DNA of 64,000 nt from Geobacillus genomosp. 3 (GTDB lineage Bacteria > Bacillota > Bacilli > Bacillales > Anoxybacillaceae), in the NCBI RefSeq assembly GCF_000445995.2, contig NC_022080.4:496001-560000 (forward strand). The letters run 5' to 3'. The notes under the pieces were generated by a model. It was given only the letters and a program-made list of their open reading frames with translations. It was not told the origin of the DNA and did no database searches. Both the position numbers and the translations under genes were made by a program. This document shows, piece by piece, positions 49,862-58,952 of the stretch; within the stretch, counting starts at the first letter, position 1; each line of letters opens with the position of its first letter.

Positions 49862-50467
49862 ATGGGAACTCTTCACTTCATTTCGACCGGCCGGCAGACG
49901 GCCGACGAGTTCGCCGCCATTTGTCGGCACATTCATCCGTACGCCGATGCTATTCATATTCGGGAAAAGGAGAAAACGGCGCGCGAGGTTGCTGAATTTG
50001 TCACCGCACTTCTTCGCGCCGGGGTGCCGCCGCAAAAAATCATTGTCAATGACCGGGTCGATGTCGCGGCCGTCTACGGCGTCAACGGGGTGCAGCTCGC
50101 TTACCATAGCCTGCCGGTACGCGCCGTCCGCCGCTCGTTCTCCAATTTGACAGTCGGCTGCTCGGTGCATGGGCTCGAAGAGGCGAAGAAAGCGGAAAAG
50201 GACGGTGCCCACTTTTGTTTATTTGGCCATATTTTCCCAACCGCCAGCAAGCCCGGGTTGCTGCCGCGCGGCGTGGACTTGCTGAAGGAAATGGCCGCCG
50301 CTGTACATATTCCCGTCATTGCCATCGGCGGCATCCATGCCGGCAATGTCCGTCAAGTGCTAGAAGCCGGTGCAGCGGGAGTGGCGGTGTTATCGGCCGT
50401 TTTTTTCGCAGCCGATCCGGTCGGTGAGGCGAAACGGCTCAATGAAATTGTCAAAGGGAGGGGATAA
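49862..50467 (+). CDS. tenI: Thiazole tautomerase TenI
   Basis: A 201-residue (beta/alpha)8 protein of the ThiE fold. TenI turns the thiazole product of ThiG into its aromatic tautomer and lacks thiamin phosphate synthase activity. The TenI-type motif FGHIFPTASKPG with the catalytic His is present. The position between the transporter and thiO, in an operon that also has thiG, supports TenI over ThiE. ATG 49862 follows AAAGGGA. Confidence 0.88.
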   Translation: MGTLHFISTGRQTADEFAAICRHIHPYADAIHIREKEKTAREVAEFVTALLRAGVPPQKIIVNDRVDVAAVYGVNGVQLAYHSLPVRAVRRSFSNLTVGCSVHGLEEAKKAEKDGAHFCLFGHIFPTASKPGLLPRGVDLLKEMAAAVHIPVIAIGGIHAGNVRQVLEAGAAGVAVLSAVFFAADPVGEAKRLNEIVKGRG

Positions 50468-50468
50468 C

Positions 50469-51608
50469 GTGACTGCGCATCATTATGACGTCGCAGTTGT
50501 CGGCGGCGGGGTGATCGGGACGGCAGTGGCCTTCGAGCTCGCCAAACGGCAGCATCGCGTTGCGATTTTGGAAAAAGCAGCGATGGCCGGTGAAGCGTCA
50601 AGCGCAGCAGCCGGCATGCTTGGCGCGCAATCGGAATTTTCCGAGCCGAGTCCGCTCGTGCCGCTGGCGTTAAAAAGCCGGTCGCTCATGCCGGTGCTTG
50701 CCGAAGAATTGCGGGAGAGAACCGGTATTGACATTGGACTTGTCGAAAAAGGAATGCTGAAAGTGGCGACAACAGAGGAAGAAACAGAAGAGCTGCGCCG
50801 TCATTACGAATTTTGGCGGGCGACAGATCAGCCGGTGCGCTGGTTGACGAAACAGGAAGCGCTTGAGCTCGAGCCGCATCTCGCAACGGAAGCGATTGCC
50901 GGCGCTATGTACATCGGGGGCGACGGACAAGTGAGCGCTCCGGATTTGGCCGCCGCTCTTGCTTCAGCCGCTTCCTCCGCCGGCGCCCATTTGTATGAGC
51001 ATACGGAAGTGTTGGGCATCCGGTCGGGCGCCGGCGGCCATATCGTGGAAACAGCGAACGGAACGTTTGCGGCTGCGGCAGTCGTCATCGCTTCGGGTGC
51101 TTGGACGGCGCGATTTGGCGCCGGGCTTGGGCTTTCCCTTCCCGTGTATCCGGTCAAAGGGGAGTGCGTCATGGTGCGGACGGCGGCTCCGTTGCTGCAG
51201 GCGACCGTGTTCGCGAAAAGCGGCTGCTACATCGTACCAAAGCGGGGCAACCGGTTGCTGATTGGCGCGACGTCCACTCCCGGTACATACGACCGGCGTG
51301 TGTCGGCCGACGGGGTGATGAATTTGCTTCACCGCGCTTCCTGTTTGCTTCCTGACGTTAAACAGGCGGAATGGTTGAGGGCATGGAGCGGCATCAGGCC
51401 GCAAACGAAAGATGGCTTGCCATATATCGGCGAACATCCGGACCGGGCCGGCCTGTTCGTTGCCGCCGGCCATTACCGAAACGGGATCTTGCTCAGTGCG
51501 ATGACCGGGCGGTTGATGGCTGATTTAGTCGAGCGGAAAGACCCGGGAATTGATTTGTTGCCGTTTTCGTTGACACGCCATACAGAAAAAAAGGTGGGGA
51601 TCGAATGA
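50469..51608 (+). CDS. thiO: Glycine oxidase ThiO
   Basis: A 379-residue FAD enzyme that oxidises glycine to iminoglycine, the ThiG co-substrate, with release of hydrogen peroxide. It has the FAD dinucleotide motif VVGGGVIGTAVAFELA near the N terminus, GEASSAAAGMLGAQSE, and the C-terminal AWSGIRPQTKDGLPYIGEH and GHYRNGILLSA with the substrate Arg. GTG 50469 follows GGAGGGG. Overlaps thiS by 4 bp. Oxygen-dependent ThiO indicates aerobic thiazole synthesis. Confidence 0.95.
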   Translation: MTAHHYDVAVVGGGVIGTAVAFELAKRQHRVAILEKAAMAGEASSAAAGMLGAQSEFSEPSPLVPLALKSRSLMPVLAEELRERTGIDIGLVEKGMLKVATTEEETEELRRHYEFWRATDQPVRWLTKQEALELEPHLATEAIAGAMYIGGDGQVSAPDLAAALASAASSAGAHLYEHTEVLGIRSGAGGHIVETANGTFAAAAVVIASGAWTARFGAGLGLSLPVYPVKGECVMVRTAAPLLQATVFAKSGCYIVPKRGNRLLIGATSTPGTYDRRVSADGVMNLLHRASCLLPDVKQAEWLRAWSGIRPQTKDGLPYIGEHPDRAGLFVAAGHYRNGILLSAMTGRLMADLVERKDPGIDLLPFSLTRHTEKKVGIE

Positions 51609-51808
51609 CATTAATCATCAACGGGGAGACCGTCACGGTGCCCGATGAAGTCAAAACGGTCAGCGAGTTGCTTTCTCATTTCCGGCTTGACAACAAGCTC
51701 GCCATTGTGGAAGTCAATGTTCGCATTATTCAGAAGCATGAATATGCAAAAACGGCGCTTGCCGATGGCGATCGCGTCGAAATCGTTCATTTTGTAGGAG
51801 GCGGTTGA
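51605..51808 (+). CDS. thiS: Sulfur carrier protein ThiS
   Basis: A 67-residue ubiquitin-like protein ending VHFVGGG; the terminal Gly-Gly is adenylated by ThiF and converted to a thiocarboxylate that gives sulfur to the thiazole. Start ATG overlaps the thiO stop. The ribosome site is AAGGTGGGG within thiO. Confidence 0.95.
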   Translation: MTLIINGETVTVPDEVKTVSELLSHFRLDNKLAIVEVNVRIIQKHEYAKTALADGDRVEIVHFVGGG

Positions 51809-51809
51809 G

Positions 51810-52577
51810 ATGTTGAAAATCGGTCCATATGAATTTTCTTCCCGTCTGTTGCTTGGCACGGGCAAATATCCGGATTTGGATGTGCAAAAAGAAGCTGTGG
51901 AAGCATCAGGCGCAGAAATTTTGACGTTTGCAGTTCGACGGATGAACATTTTTTCTCCGGAGCAGCCGAACTTTTTAGAGCGGCTCGACTTGGGCAAATA
52001 TAAGCTGCTGCCAAACACCGCCGGGGCGAAAACGGCTGAGGAAGCGGTGCGCATCGCCCGGTTAGCGAAAGCGTCCGGATTATGTGATATGATTAAGGTA
52101 GAAGTGATCGGCTGCGACAAAACGTTGCTCCCGGATCCGGTTGAAACGTTAAAGGCAGCAGAAATGCTCCTTGAGGAAGGATTTATTGTGTTGCCATATA
52201 CGTCCGATGACGTTGTGCTAGCGAGGCGGCTGCAGGAGCTTGGCTGCCATGCGGTCATGCCGGGAGCGTCTCCAATCGGTTCAGGGCAGGGCATCATCAA
52301 TCCGCTCAATTTGAGCTTCATCATCGAGCAGGCAACCGTGCCGGTCATTGTCGACGCCGGCATCGGCGGGCCGGCGGATGCAGCGATGGCGATGGAGCTT
52401 GGGGCGGACGGGGTGCTATTAAACACCGCCGTTTCCGGCGCAGCTGATCCGGTGAAAATGGCGAAAGCGATGAAGCTGGCGATTGAAGCGGGCCGGCTTG
52501 GCTATGAAGCCGGACGCATTCCGAAAAAACGATACGCGTCAGCGAGCAGCCCGACGGAAGGAATGAGTGTTGTTTGA
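51810..52577 (+). CDS. thiG: Thiazole synthase ThiG
   Basis: A 255-residue barrel enzyme that combines deoxyxylulose phosphate, iminoglycine and ThiS thiocarboxylate into thiazole phosphate. The Schiff-base Lys lies in [11 protein letters not shown], the glycine-rich phosphate site in [13 protein letters not shown] and [19 protein letters not shown] near the end. It starts 2 bp after the thiS stop, with GGAGGCGG inside thiS as ribosome site. Confidence 0.95.
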   Translation: MLKIGPYEFSSRLLLGTGKYPDLDVQKEAVEASGAEILTFAVRRMNIFSPEQPNFLERLDLGKYKLLPNTAGAKTAEEAVRIARLAKASGLCDMIKVEVIGCDKTLLPDPVETLKAAEMLLEEGFIVLPYTSDDVVLARRLQELGCHAVMPGASPIGSGQGIINPLNLSFIIEQATVPVIVDAGIGGPADAAMAMELGADGVLLNTAVSGAADPVKMAKAMKLAIEAGRLGYEAGRIPKKRYASASSPTEGMSVV

Positions 52578-53599
52578 ACGAACGATATTCCCGACAGCAA
52601 TTGTTTGCCCCAATCGGTGAAGAAGGACAAAAGAAAATACGGGAAAAGCATGTTGTCTTGATCGGCGCCGGGGCGCTTGGCACGGGCAATGCCGAAGCGC
52701 TCGTACGCGCCGGCATTGGCAAATTGACGATCATTGACCGCGATTACGTTGAGTGGAGCAATTTGCAGCGCCAACAGTTGTACGGCGAGTCAGACGCGAA
52801 AGAACGGCTGCCGAAGGCGATCGCCGCCAAGCGACGCCTTAAACAAGTAAACAGCGATGTCAATATTGAGGCCATTGTTGGGGATGCCGGTGCGGAAGAA
52901 TTGGAGGCGCTTATAGGTGAACAGCGCCCTCATGTATTGATTGATGCGACCGACAATTTTGACACGCGCATGATCGTTAATGACGTCGCCTATAAATACG
53001 GGATTCCATGGATTTACGGCGCCTGTGTCGGCAGCTACGGTTTAAGCTACGCCTTCATCCCAGGGCGTACACCGTGTCTGTATTGCTTGCTTGAAACGGT
53101 GCCACAAGGGGGCTTGACATGCGACACAGCCGGCATTATTAGCCCGGCGGTCCAAATGGTTGTCAGTTATCAAACGGCAGAGGCGCTGAAAATTTTAGTG
53201 GAAGACTGGGGGGCGCTGCGCGGTAAGCTCGTCTCGTTTGATCTTTGGACGAACGAATATGCAGCCATTCGCATTGATGCGGTGAAAAGGGATGACTGTC
53301 CGACGTGCGGTCATGATCCGTCTTATCCGTTTCTCTCTTATGAGCAACAAACGAAGACCGCCGTGCTGTGCGGACGCGATTCCGTGCAAATCCGCCCCCC
53401 TTCCCGGCGTCAGTACGATTTGGATGAATTGGCGGTGCTGTTTCGCCGCCAAGGGCTGCAGGCCGAAGCAAACCCGTATCTCGTTTCTGTTTCGCTTGAC
53501 GACAAGCGGCTCGTCGTATTTGGCGACGGCCGTGCGCTCGTGCACGGCACGAAAGATGTGCAAGAGGCAAAAACGATTTATTACCGGTATTTAGGGTGA
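52574..53599 (+). CDS. thiF: ThiS adenylyltransferase ThiF
   Basis: A 341-residue E1-like enzyme that adenylates the ThiS C terminus. The nucleotide motif is [19 protein letters not shown], followed by [16 protein letters not shown] and the second ATP region. A zinc CxxC (DCPTCGHD) is in the C-terminal half, which also carries a short extra domain (about residues 270-341) found in MoeB/ThiF relatives. TTG 52574 overlaps the thiG stop. MoeB is the closest alternative; the operon decides for ThiF. thiC, thiD, thiE and thiM are not in the window. Confidence 0.92.
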   Translation: MNERYSRQQLFAPIGEEGQKKIREKHVVLIGAGALGTGNAEALVRAGIGKLTIIDRDYVEWSNLQRQQLYGESDAKERLPKAIAAKRRLKQVNSDVNIEAIVGDAGAEELEALIGEQRPHVLIDATDNFDTRMIVNDVAYKYGIPWIYGACVGSYGLSYAFIPGRTPCLYCLLETVPQGGLTCDTAGIISPAVQMVVSYQTAEALKILVEDWGALRGKLVSFDLWTNEYAAIRIDAVKRDDCPTCGHDPSYPFLSYEQQTKTAVLCGRDSVQIRPPSRRQYDLDELAVLFRRQGLQAEANPYLVSVSLDDKRLVVFGDGRALVHGTKDVQEAKTIYYRYLG

Positions 53600-53639
53600 A
53601 ACCGGGACAAGAAGAGAGCATCTTTGAGCGCTATGGAAT

Positions 53640-53669
53640 GGGGATGTCCATGCAAGGCGGGCATCCCCG
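53640..53669 (+). terminator. Possible terminator after the thi operon
   Basis: GGGGATG-T-CC and GG-G-CATCCCC form a hairpin; the following GTCTTCTATG is only weakly T-rich. Confidence 0.5.
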
Positions 53670-53763
53670 TCTTCTATGTCACCAAACTGTCAAAAAACGT
53701 TCTTTCTTTTCCTGCTTCTCCCGCTTGTCAATATGATACGATTAAGGCGGGAGGGGAAGATGA

Positions 53764-53847
53764 ATGGCCGAGTGGTCCGTTACGCTTAATATCGCTTCAT
53801 TGTTGGTGCTTGTGTATTTTATCGGCTCTTGTTGGCTTGAATCGTAA
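53764..53847 (+). CDS. Small membrane peptide, 27 residues
   Basis: A short ORF, MAEWSVTLNIASLLVLVYF then IGSCWLES, with one predicted helix. GGGAGGGG is 6-10 bp upstream and a terminator follows right after the stop. An AATATGATA sequence near 53730 may be part of a promoter. No family is recognised; the evidence is the translation signal, the helix and the self-contained transcript. Confidence 0.5.
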   Translation: MAEWSVTLNIASLLVLVYFIGSCWLES

Positions 53848-53880
53848 AACGCGTCGGTGTGTTCCGACGTGTTTTATTTT
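53846..53880 (+). terminator. Terminator after the 27-residue ORF
   Basis: AAACGCGTCGG pairs with CCGACG-TGTTTT around a short loop, followed by ATTTTT. Confidence 0.7.
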
Positions 53881-53889
53881 TATCATCCC

Positions 53890-54105
53890 GCGTCGGGAAG
53901 CCCCCCATTTTCACCCGCAAGGGCAAGTGGGGGGATGAATCGGGATTCGTCGTCGATCTTCCTCTTGCTCCAACAGAGCAGAAAGTGTAAAGCTGCACCG
54001 CGGGATGCGTGGAGATGGCTTGGTTGACAGCCTGATGTGGGGCGGGGGTTCCTAACATCTCCCATCTCTAAGCGTATGCGCAGGTGGGAGAGCGTTCAAA
54101 TGGAA
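53890..54105. mobile_element. IS200/IS605-like non-autonomous remnant
   Basis: No ORF of substance lies here. Features are a hairpin CCCCCCA/TGGGGGG (53900-53935), a structured-looking stretch, and a terminal hairpin TCTCCCATC / GGTGGGAGA (54058-54095) followed by GCGTTCAAATGG. This layout is that of the 3' end of a TnpB/IscB-type element with its guide-RNA scaffold and TTCA-type border, left after loss of the coding part. The terminal hairpin resembles the one at 22935-22995. The family call is by pattern and not by database match. The 190 bp from 54106 to 54296 hold nothing else clear. Confidence 0.4.
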
Positions 54106-54296
54106 ATATAATCCGTCGGCTGTAGCCAGTTGGCAAAAAATTTGGTATATTTAAAGTAAGGGGACGAAAACCGACTGCGGATGCCACGTGCAGCCGTTCC
54201 CATCCAGTGAAGCAAACTTTGTTTTCGCAGGCATGTTTCGGTGAAAAAATGGATATGAATAACATAGTCATGTTCCTATAGGAGTGTGAAGATTCA

Positions 54297-55568
54297 TTGG
54301 AAGAGTGGCCGTTAAGGTTGTTCGGTTGGTTTTTTCTTTTTCTGCTCGTAAACGCATTGTTCGCTTCGGCCGAGGCGGCATTTTCATCGGCAAGCAAACC
54401 ACGGTTAAAGCATCATGCGGAAGAGCATCCACACCATAAGCGTCTTCAGGCGGTGATCGAACAACTCGATCGCGTGTTGTTGACGCTCGCGATTGCCAAC
54501 CGTCTGACGAGCATCACGGCGGTCGCGCTGTTTATTTATATCGCTGCTTCACTGCTTGGGGAACAGACCGGTTTATTTGTCTCCATTGCGGTCATGACGA
54601 TTTTGTCCGTTGTCTTCGGTGAAGTTTTGCCAAAATCGATGGCGAAAGAGCAGGCAGAGCCGCTCGCGATTCGGTATGCCAGCCTCGCCTACGGGCTGAT
54701 GAAACTAATGGCCCCCATCACGGTATTGTTTGAAGCCATGGGGGAACGAATCGCCCGGCGGTTCACCAACGGGGCTGCCGCGCCGGCCGTCACGGAGGAA
54801 GATATTAAAGTGATGGTCGAGTTGAGTGAAGAAGAAGGGGTTATTGACAACAAGGAAAAAGAACTGATTCAACGTTCGCTCGATTTTGATGAAATTTTAG
54901 TCGAAGAAATTTTCACACCGCGCGCCGATATGGTGGCGGTTGAGGTGAATCAGTCGATTGAAGAGATTCGCGATGTGTTTTTGGAAGAAAGGTACTCCCG
55001 CATTCCGGTATATGAAGGGGATATCGATAATGTCATCGGCATTTTGTCGGAAAGCGACTTTTTTAGCGAGCTTATCCAAAAACGCAACGTGCGTATCCGT
55101 GAGTTGTTGCGTCAGCCGCTGTTTGTTGTCGAGTCGATGAAAGTGTCTGATTTGTTGCCGGAACTGCAAAAAAGCAAAGTGCACATGGCGATCGTCGTCG
55201 ATGAGTTCGGCGGCACGGCCGGCTTGATTACGCTCGAGGATATCATCGAACAAATCGTCGGCGAAATATGGGATGAGCATGACGAAGCAGTGAAAACGGT
55301 GCGCCAAATTGATGAGCATAGTTTTGAATTCAGCGCCGAGCTGCCGCTTGATGAATTTTGTGAAGTGATGAAGATCGACGTGCCGGAAAGCGAATCGCAT
55401 ACGTTGGGCGGCTGGATTTTTGAAATGTTTGAGCGCATTCCGGCAGTGGGCGAAACGTTGCAGTACGGTCCATTGACGTTGACCGTCCGTCAAGTTGATA
55501 ACCGGCGCATTCGCAAAGTGCTTGTCTCTTTGAGCCAACCGCTCGCCGAGCAGGCGGGAGGCATATAA
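54297..55568 (+). CDS. CNNM/CBS-domain membrane protein, second paralogue
   Basis: A 423-residue CorC/HlyC-type protein: DUF21 membrane domain (about residues 1-170), CBS pair (FTPRADMVAVEVNQSIEEI; SKVHMAIVVDEFGGTAGLITLEDIIEQIVGEI) and a C-terminal CorC_HlyC domain. It differs clearly from the paralogue at 21521 in its N terminus (WFFLFLLVNALFASAEAAFSS). A role in Mg2+ or Co2+ export is inferred from the family. TTG 54297 has AGGAG about 14 bp upstream, a poor spacing, so the start is uncertain. Confidence 0.87.
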   Translation: MEEWPLRLFGWFFLFLLVNALFASAEAAFSSASKPRLKHHAEEHPHHKRLQAVIEQLDRVLLTLAIANRLTSITAVALFIYIAASLLGEQTGLFVSIAVMTILSVVFGEVLPKSMAKEQAEPLAIRYASLAYGLMKLMAPITVLFEAMGERIARRFTNGAAAPAVTEEDIKVMVELSEEEGVIDNKEKELIQRSLDFDEILVEEIFTPRADMVAVEVNQSIEEIRDVFLEERYSRIPVYEGDIDNVIGILSESDFFSELIQKRNVRIRELLRQPLFVVESMKVSDLLPELQKSKVHMAIVVDEFGGTAGLITLEDIIEQIVGEIWDEHDEAVKTVRQIDEHSFEFSAELPLDEFCEVMKIDVPESESHTLGGWIFEMFERIPAVGETLQYGPLTLTVRQVDNRRIRKVLVSLSQPLAEQAGGI

Positions 55569-55580
55569 CGACGAGATAAA

Positions 55581-55614
55581 AGAGCCCCAGGCTGACTTGC
55601 CTGGGGCTCTGGCC
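55581..55614 (-). terminator. Terminator of the ssp gene (minus strand)
   Basis: AGAGCCCCAGG pairs with CCTGGGGCTCT. On the minus strand it is followed by TTTTATC; on the plus strand there is no T tract. It serves the ssp gene and may also stall the convergent transcript. Confidence 0.7.
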
Positions 55615-55642
55615 ATCTATTATGAAGTTGTCTGCAGAATGG

Positions 55643-55855
55643 TTATTGAACGTTGCCAAATTGGCCGCCCAGTTGTTGTTGGGCCATCGCTACAAGGCGT
55701 TTCGTAATTTCCCCACCGACTGAACCGTTCGCGCGGGAAGTCGTATCAGCGCCAAGGTTGACACCAAACTCTTGAGCGATCTCGAATTTCATTTGGTCGA
55801 TGGCTTGTTGAGCGCCAGCGACTAACAGTTGATTATTGTTATTGTTGCGTGCCAT
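55643..55855 (-). CDS. Alpha/beta-type small acid-soluble spore protein
   Basis: A 70-residue SASP that coats spore DNA and protects it from UV and heat. The two family signatures are present: the germination-protease site in [21 protein letters not shown] (cleaved between E and I or F and E) and [23 protein letters not shown] 55855 follows GAGGAG. Expression in the forespore from a sigma-G promoter is expected; GAATA near 56040 on the minus strand could be its -35, but the -10 is not convincing. Confidence 0.96.
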   Translation of the reverse strand: MARNNNNNQLLVAGAQQAIDQMKFEIAQEFGVNLGADTTSRANGSVGGEITKRLVAMAQQQLGGQFGNVQ

Positions 55856-56142
55856 AGTTGATCATCTCCTCTTGTAAATTTTGATGGCTGGGTTGGCTGG
55901 ATTTGCACCAGCGCCGCACGCCGTAAGGCGCGCTGCCAAGCTTGGCTGAACCCAACGTCCACCCGCTTTTGCTTTCGCCAGCATAGGTATTGCGGCGGGT
56001 GGCCTGTTTTGCCGGCGGTACTCATAGTTTGGTTCGCTTTTAGTCCGTTATTCACCATGGTTATATGGTAATTTTTAACGTTTTAACGTCGTCATCATTA
56101 GGGAATATGTAAAATAAGGAGCATCTTAGAGGAGGAAGCAGC

Positions 56143-56385
56143 ATGAATGTATGCCCGCTTTGCAACGGGCTGCGCCGGATGACAGTGTACTGCAGCTACT
56201 GCCGACAGCCGATGGAGGACCAAGGAAAAGTTACTGACTATTTGGACGATTACAGCCCGTATATGGACACGGATGTCATGAAGCTTGTCGACGGTTATCC
56301 GCGCACGTATTTGAACCGCGAATGTGTCCATTTGTTTTACTGCCCGCACTGCCGGGAAGAGGAAGTGCGCTTTATTAAAGAATAG
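56143..56385 (+). CDS. Zinc-ribbon-like protein, 80 residues
   Basis: A small soluble protein with three or four CxxC knuckles: CPLC at 4-7, CSYC at 17-20 and CPHC near residue 67, which suggests one or two structural zinc sites. The middle is acidic (YLDDYSPYMDTDVMKLVDGYPRTYLNRECVHLF). ATG 56143 follows GAGGAGGAAG. No family name is recalled. It is flanked by ssp and msmX on the other strand. Confidence 0.8.
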   Translation: MNVCPLCNGLRRMTVYCSYCRQPMEDQGKVTDYLDDYSPYMDTDVMKLVDGYPRTYLNRECVHLFYCPHCREEEVRFIKE

Positions 56386-56408
56386 GCTCTAGCGCAACGC
56401 TAGAGCCT
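56385..56408. terminator. Hairpin between convergent genes
   Basis: GGCTCTAGCG-CAA-CGCTAGAGCC, a perfect 10-bp stem without a T tract on either side. Confidence 0.55.
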
Positions 56409-56437
56409 GATGGATCTACATAGAAACAAATGAGGGC

Positions 56438-57550
56438 TTACTTGTCGTCTGCAGCCCGAATGCGCCGCTCCGTTTCGACGTCAAAGAAATGCGCTTTGTT
56501 CATATCAAGTGCAAGATCGAGGCGGTGCCCCGGCTTGATTTCGGTGCGCGCGTCAATACGGGCGACAAACTCTTGGCCATCGATGTTGGAGTAAATCATC
56601 GATTCGGCACCGAGCAACTCAGCGACTTCGACGTGGGCTTTAATTTTTGTCGCAGGCGATGCCTCTAAGAAGAGTGGCTCATCGTGAATGTCTTCCGGGC
56701 GGATCCCTAAAATGACTTCCTTGCCGATATACCCTTGATCGCGCAATACTTTCATTTTTCCTTCCGGCACGCCAAATGACGTTTGGCCAACGACAAACTT
56801 GCCGTCTTGCAGCGTCCCTCTAATAAAGTTCATCGCAGGCGAGCCGATAAAGCCGCCGACGAAGATGTTTTCCGGTTTCTCATACACTTCGCGCGGCGTT
56901 CCGACTTGCTGGATGACGCCGTCTTTCATGACGACAAGGCGGGTTGCCATCGTCATCGCTTCCGTTTGGTCGTGGGTGACGTAAATCGTTGTCGTTTCAA
57001 GACGCTGATGGAGTTTGGCGATTTCCGAGCGCATTTGCACGCGCAATTTGGCGTCCAAGTTTGAAAGAGGTTCGTCCATTAAAAATACTTTCGCATCGCG
57101 GACGATGGCGCGTCCTAACGCCACGCGTTGCCGCTGTCCGCCGGAGAGTGCCTTTGGCTTACGGTCTAAATATTGCTCGAGTCCGAGGATGCGCGCCGCC
57201 TCGCGGACGCGTTTCTCGATTTCCGCTTTCGGGAATTTGCGCAGCTTTAAGCCGAATGCCATGTTGTCATAAACGCTCATATGCGGGTAAAGAGCATAGT
57301 TTTGGAACACCATGGCGATGTCCCGATCTTTCGGCGGCACATCGTTCATCCGCCTGCCATCGATATACAGATCGCCTTTTGAAATTTCCTCAAGACCGGC
57401 GACCATTCGCAATGTCGTCGATTTGCCGCAGCCGGACGGACCGACAAAGACGATAAACTCCTTATCTTGAATATGTAAGTTGAAGTCTTTAACGGCGGTG
57501 ACATTGTTGTCGTAAATTTTGTAAATATGGTCAAGAACGAGTTCTGCCAT
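56438..57550 (-). CDS. msmX: Multi-sugar ABC transporter ATPase MsmX
   Basis: A 370-residue ATPase that energises several carbohydrate importers in Bacillus (maltodextrins, arabinans, galactans). Walker A GPSGCGKST is at 36-44, the signature LSGGQRQRVALGRA and Walker B VFLMDEPLSNLD follow, and the C-terminal TOBE/MalK-like domain has LGIRPEDIHDEPLF. It is not next to any permease, as is usual for this shared ATPase. ATG 57550 is 7 bp after AGGAGG; ATG 57553 is also possible. A cre-like site lies in the leader. Confidence 0.93.
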   Translation of the reverse strand: MAELVLDHIYKIYDNNVTAVKDFNLHIQDKEFIVFVGPSGCGKSTTLRMVAGLEEISKGDLYIDGRRMNDVPPKDRDIAMVFQNYALYPHMSVYDNMAFGLKLRKFPKAEIEKRVREAARILGLEQYLDRKPKALSGGQRQRVALGRAIVRDAKVFLMDEPLSNLDAKLRVQMRSEIAKLHQRLETTTIYVTHDQTEAMTMATRLVVMKDGVIQQVGTPREVYEKPENIFVGGFIGSPAMNFIRGTLQDGKFVVGQTSFGVPEGKMKVLRDQGYIGKEVILGIRPEDIHDEPLFLEASPATKIKAHVEVAELLGAESMIYSNIDGQEFVARIDARTEIKPGHRLDLALDMNKAHFFDVETERRIRAADDK

Positions 57551-57568
57551 CATGAATCCTCCTGTCAT

Positions 57569-57582
57569 TGAAATCGCTTTCT
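57569..57582. promoter_or_regulatory. cre-like site before msmX
   Basis: TGAAATCGCTTTCT, one mismatch (last base) from the 14-bp cre consensus, 18 bp upstream of the msmX start. Carbon control of a sugar-uptake ATPase is plausible. Confidence 0.45.
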
Positions 57583-57684
57583 CCTAGTACTAGTCTATAG
57601 AAAAATACGAACATTCGTAAATGGACAAGGTGCACAAAAAATGCCGCCCGTTTTCGGCGACATGCCGGGACGGCCCAGCGGCTG

Positions 57685-58572
57685 TTAAGTGCGGCGGCGG
57701 TGCAAAATGGCCAAATAGATCGCCGCAGCCCCTTTAAATCGCTTGATGTCAATACCCGTTTGCTCCGTCCATTTATCGATTCGATATTGCAAACTGTTGC
57801 GGTGCATGTACAGCTTTTTCGCCGCCATGGAGACGTTTAAATTACATTGCAAAAATGTCTCCATCGCTCGTATTTCGTCTTCATCAAATCCATCGAGAAA
57901 CGATAAGATCCGCTCGGTCGTATCCCTCCTGCCATCGCCAAGGAGAGGAAGAGGGATGGCATCTTCCCATTCGTACACCGTTTGTTTCGGCCAAAAGCGC
58001 CGGGCGGCGGAAAAGCATTCTTTTTCAAGAAGAAACGATTCATATAGCCGATCATCGACAGGGCGAGTCGGACCGATGAATAAATGGATTGTAGCGTAAA
58101 AATCGGCAGCGAGCGCGTCGGCCATTTCTGCCAACAGCGGCGGTTTGGCTGTCCGTTTTTGCCTGGCTTCGATGATCAGGCCGCCCTTATCCTTGTTCCA
58201 AACGATCGTTACTGGGGAATCAAAAAGGTCGCGGATCGTTTCAGCAAATTCGATTTTGTCGGTGATCGGCCGGTTCACGATGAAGTGAATCAACCGGCAG
58301 TACGGAGCAGCCAGCATGGCGGGTGCCGCTGGGTCGCCGCTTGCCATCCAGCGCTTCCACGCCCGCTCCTCTTCACTTTCTCGTTCCCGCCGGTGATCGG
58401 CCGGGATCAAAAACAGCGCCAGCAATTGTCGTTCCCGTTTCGTTAACCGCTGTTTGGCGATGCCAATCTCATCGCCGTCGGCAGTATAAAACCATTCGTA
58501 TGCTTCCGGATCTTCCGGCTGGCCGTTAATGACGATATCTTCTTCATAAAGTAACTTGAGCTCTTTTAACAT
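57685..58572 (-). CDS. PucR/CdaR-type transcriptional regulator
   Basis: A 295-residue protein whose C terminus is the PucR-type helix-turn-helix (FLQCNLNVSMAAKKLYMHRNSLQYRIDKW, then TGIDIKRFKGAAAIYLAIL). The N-terminal 220 residues have no motif I know and resemble the sensor parts of short CdaR-like regulators. No metabolic gene adjoins it in the same direction, so its targets are unknown. ATG 58572 lacks a strong ribosome site (AAAGGGTTGC upstream). Confidence 0.82.
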   Translation of the reverse strand: MLKELKLLYEEDIVINGQPEDPEAYEWFYTADGDEIGIAKQRLTKRERQLLALFLIPADHRRERESEEERAWKRWMASGDPAAPAMLAAPYCRLIHFIVNRPITDKIEFAETIRDLFDSPVTIVWNKDKGGLIIEARQKRTAKPPLLAEMADALAADFYATIHLFIGPTRPVDDRLYESFLLEKECFSAARRFWPKQTVYEWEDAIPLPLLGDGRRDTTERILSFLDGFDEDEIRAMETFLQCNLNVSMAAKKLYMHRNSLQYRIDKWTEQTGIDIKRFKGAAAIYLAILHRRRT

Positions 58573-58655
58573 TGCGGCGCAACCCTTTCTGTCATTTTTT
58601 TACTCATTATAACAAAAAACCGACTTTCCCGACGCCGGGAAAATCGGTTCATTGG

Positions 58656-58844
58656 TCAATCGCCTGCTTCATAAGGGGGTTCCTCTTTTACAAGGTCGCG
58701 CGCTTCCTCGATATTGACCTCATCGCCGCGACCGTGCACAGCGCCGCCGGCCATTCCTTCATTAATCATCCGGTCGATATCCATATAATATTCATCGCGC
58801 CCTTCGTACAAAACGTCTTGGTGTCCGGCTTCTTTCCGTTCCAT
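58656..58844 (-). CDS. Small acidic protein (DUF4025/YozQ-like)
   Basis: A 62-residue acidic protein containing MDIDRMINEGMAGGAVHGRG, a pattern I associate with the DUF4025 family of Bacillus. Function unknown; no membrane helix. ATG 58844 follows AAAGGAG. A symmetric GC-rich pair, CGACTTTCCCGACGCCGGG-type, lies just after the end (58620-58645) and may terminate it. Confidence 0.75.
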   Translation of the reverse strand: MERKEAGHQDVLYEGRDEYYMDIDRMINEGMAGGAVHGRGDEVNIEEARDLVKEEPPYEAGD

Positions 58845-58952
58845 CGTTTTGCTCCTTTCTCATCGTTTTTTTCTAGTTTGCGCGGAATAGGCATACGTTA
58901 TCCACTGACCTCATATGGATAATCAGAACAAGCGGGAAGGAGCGAATAGGGC

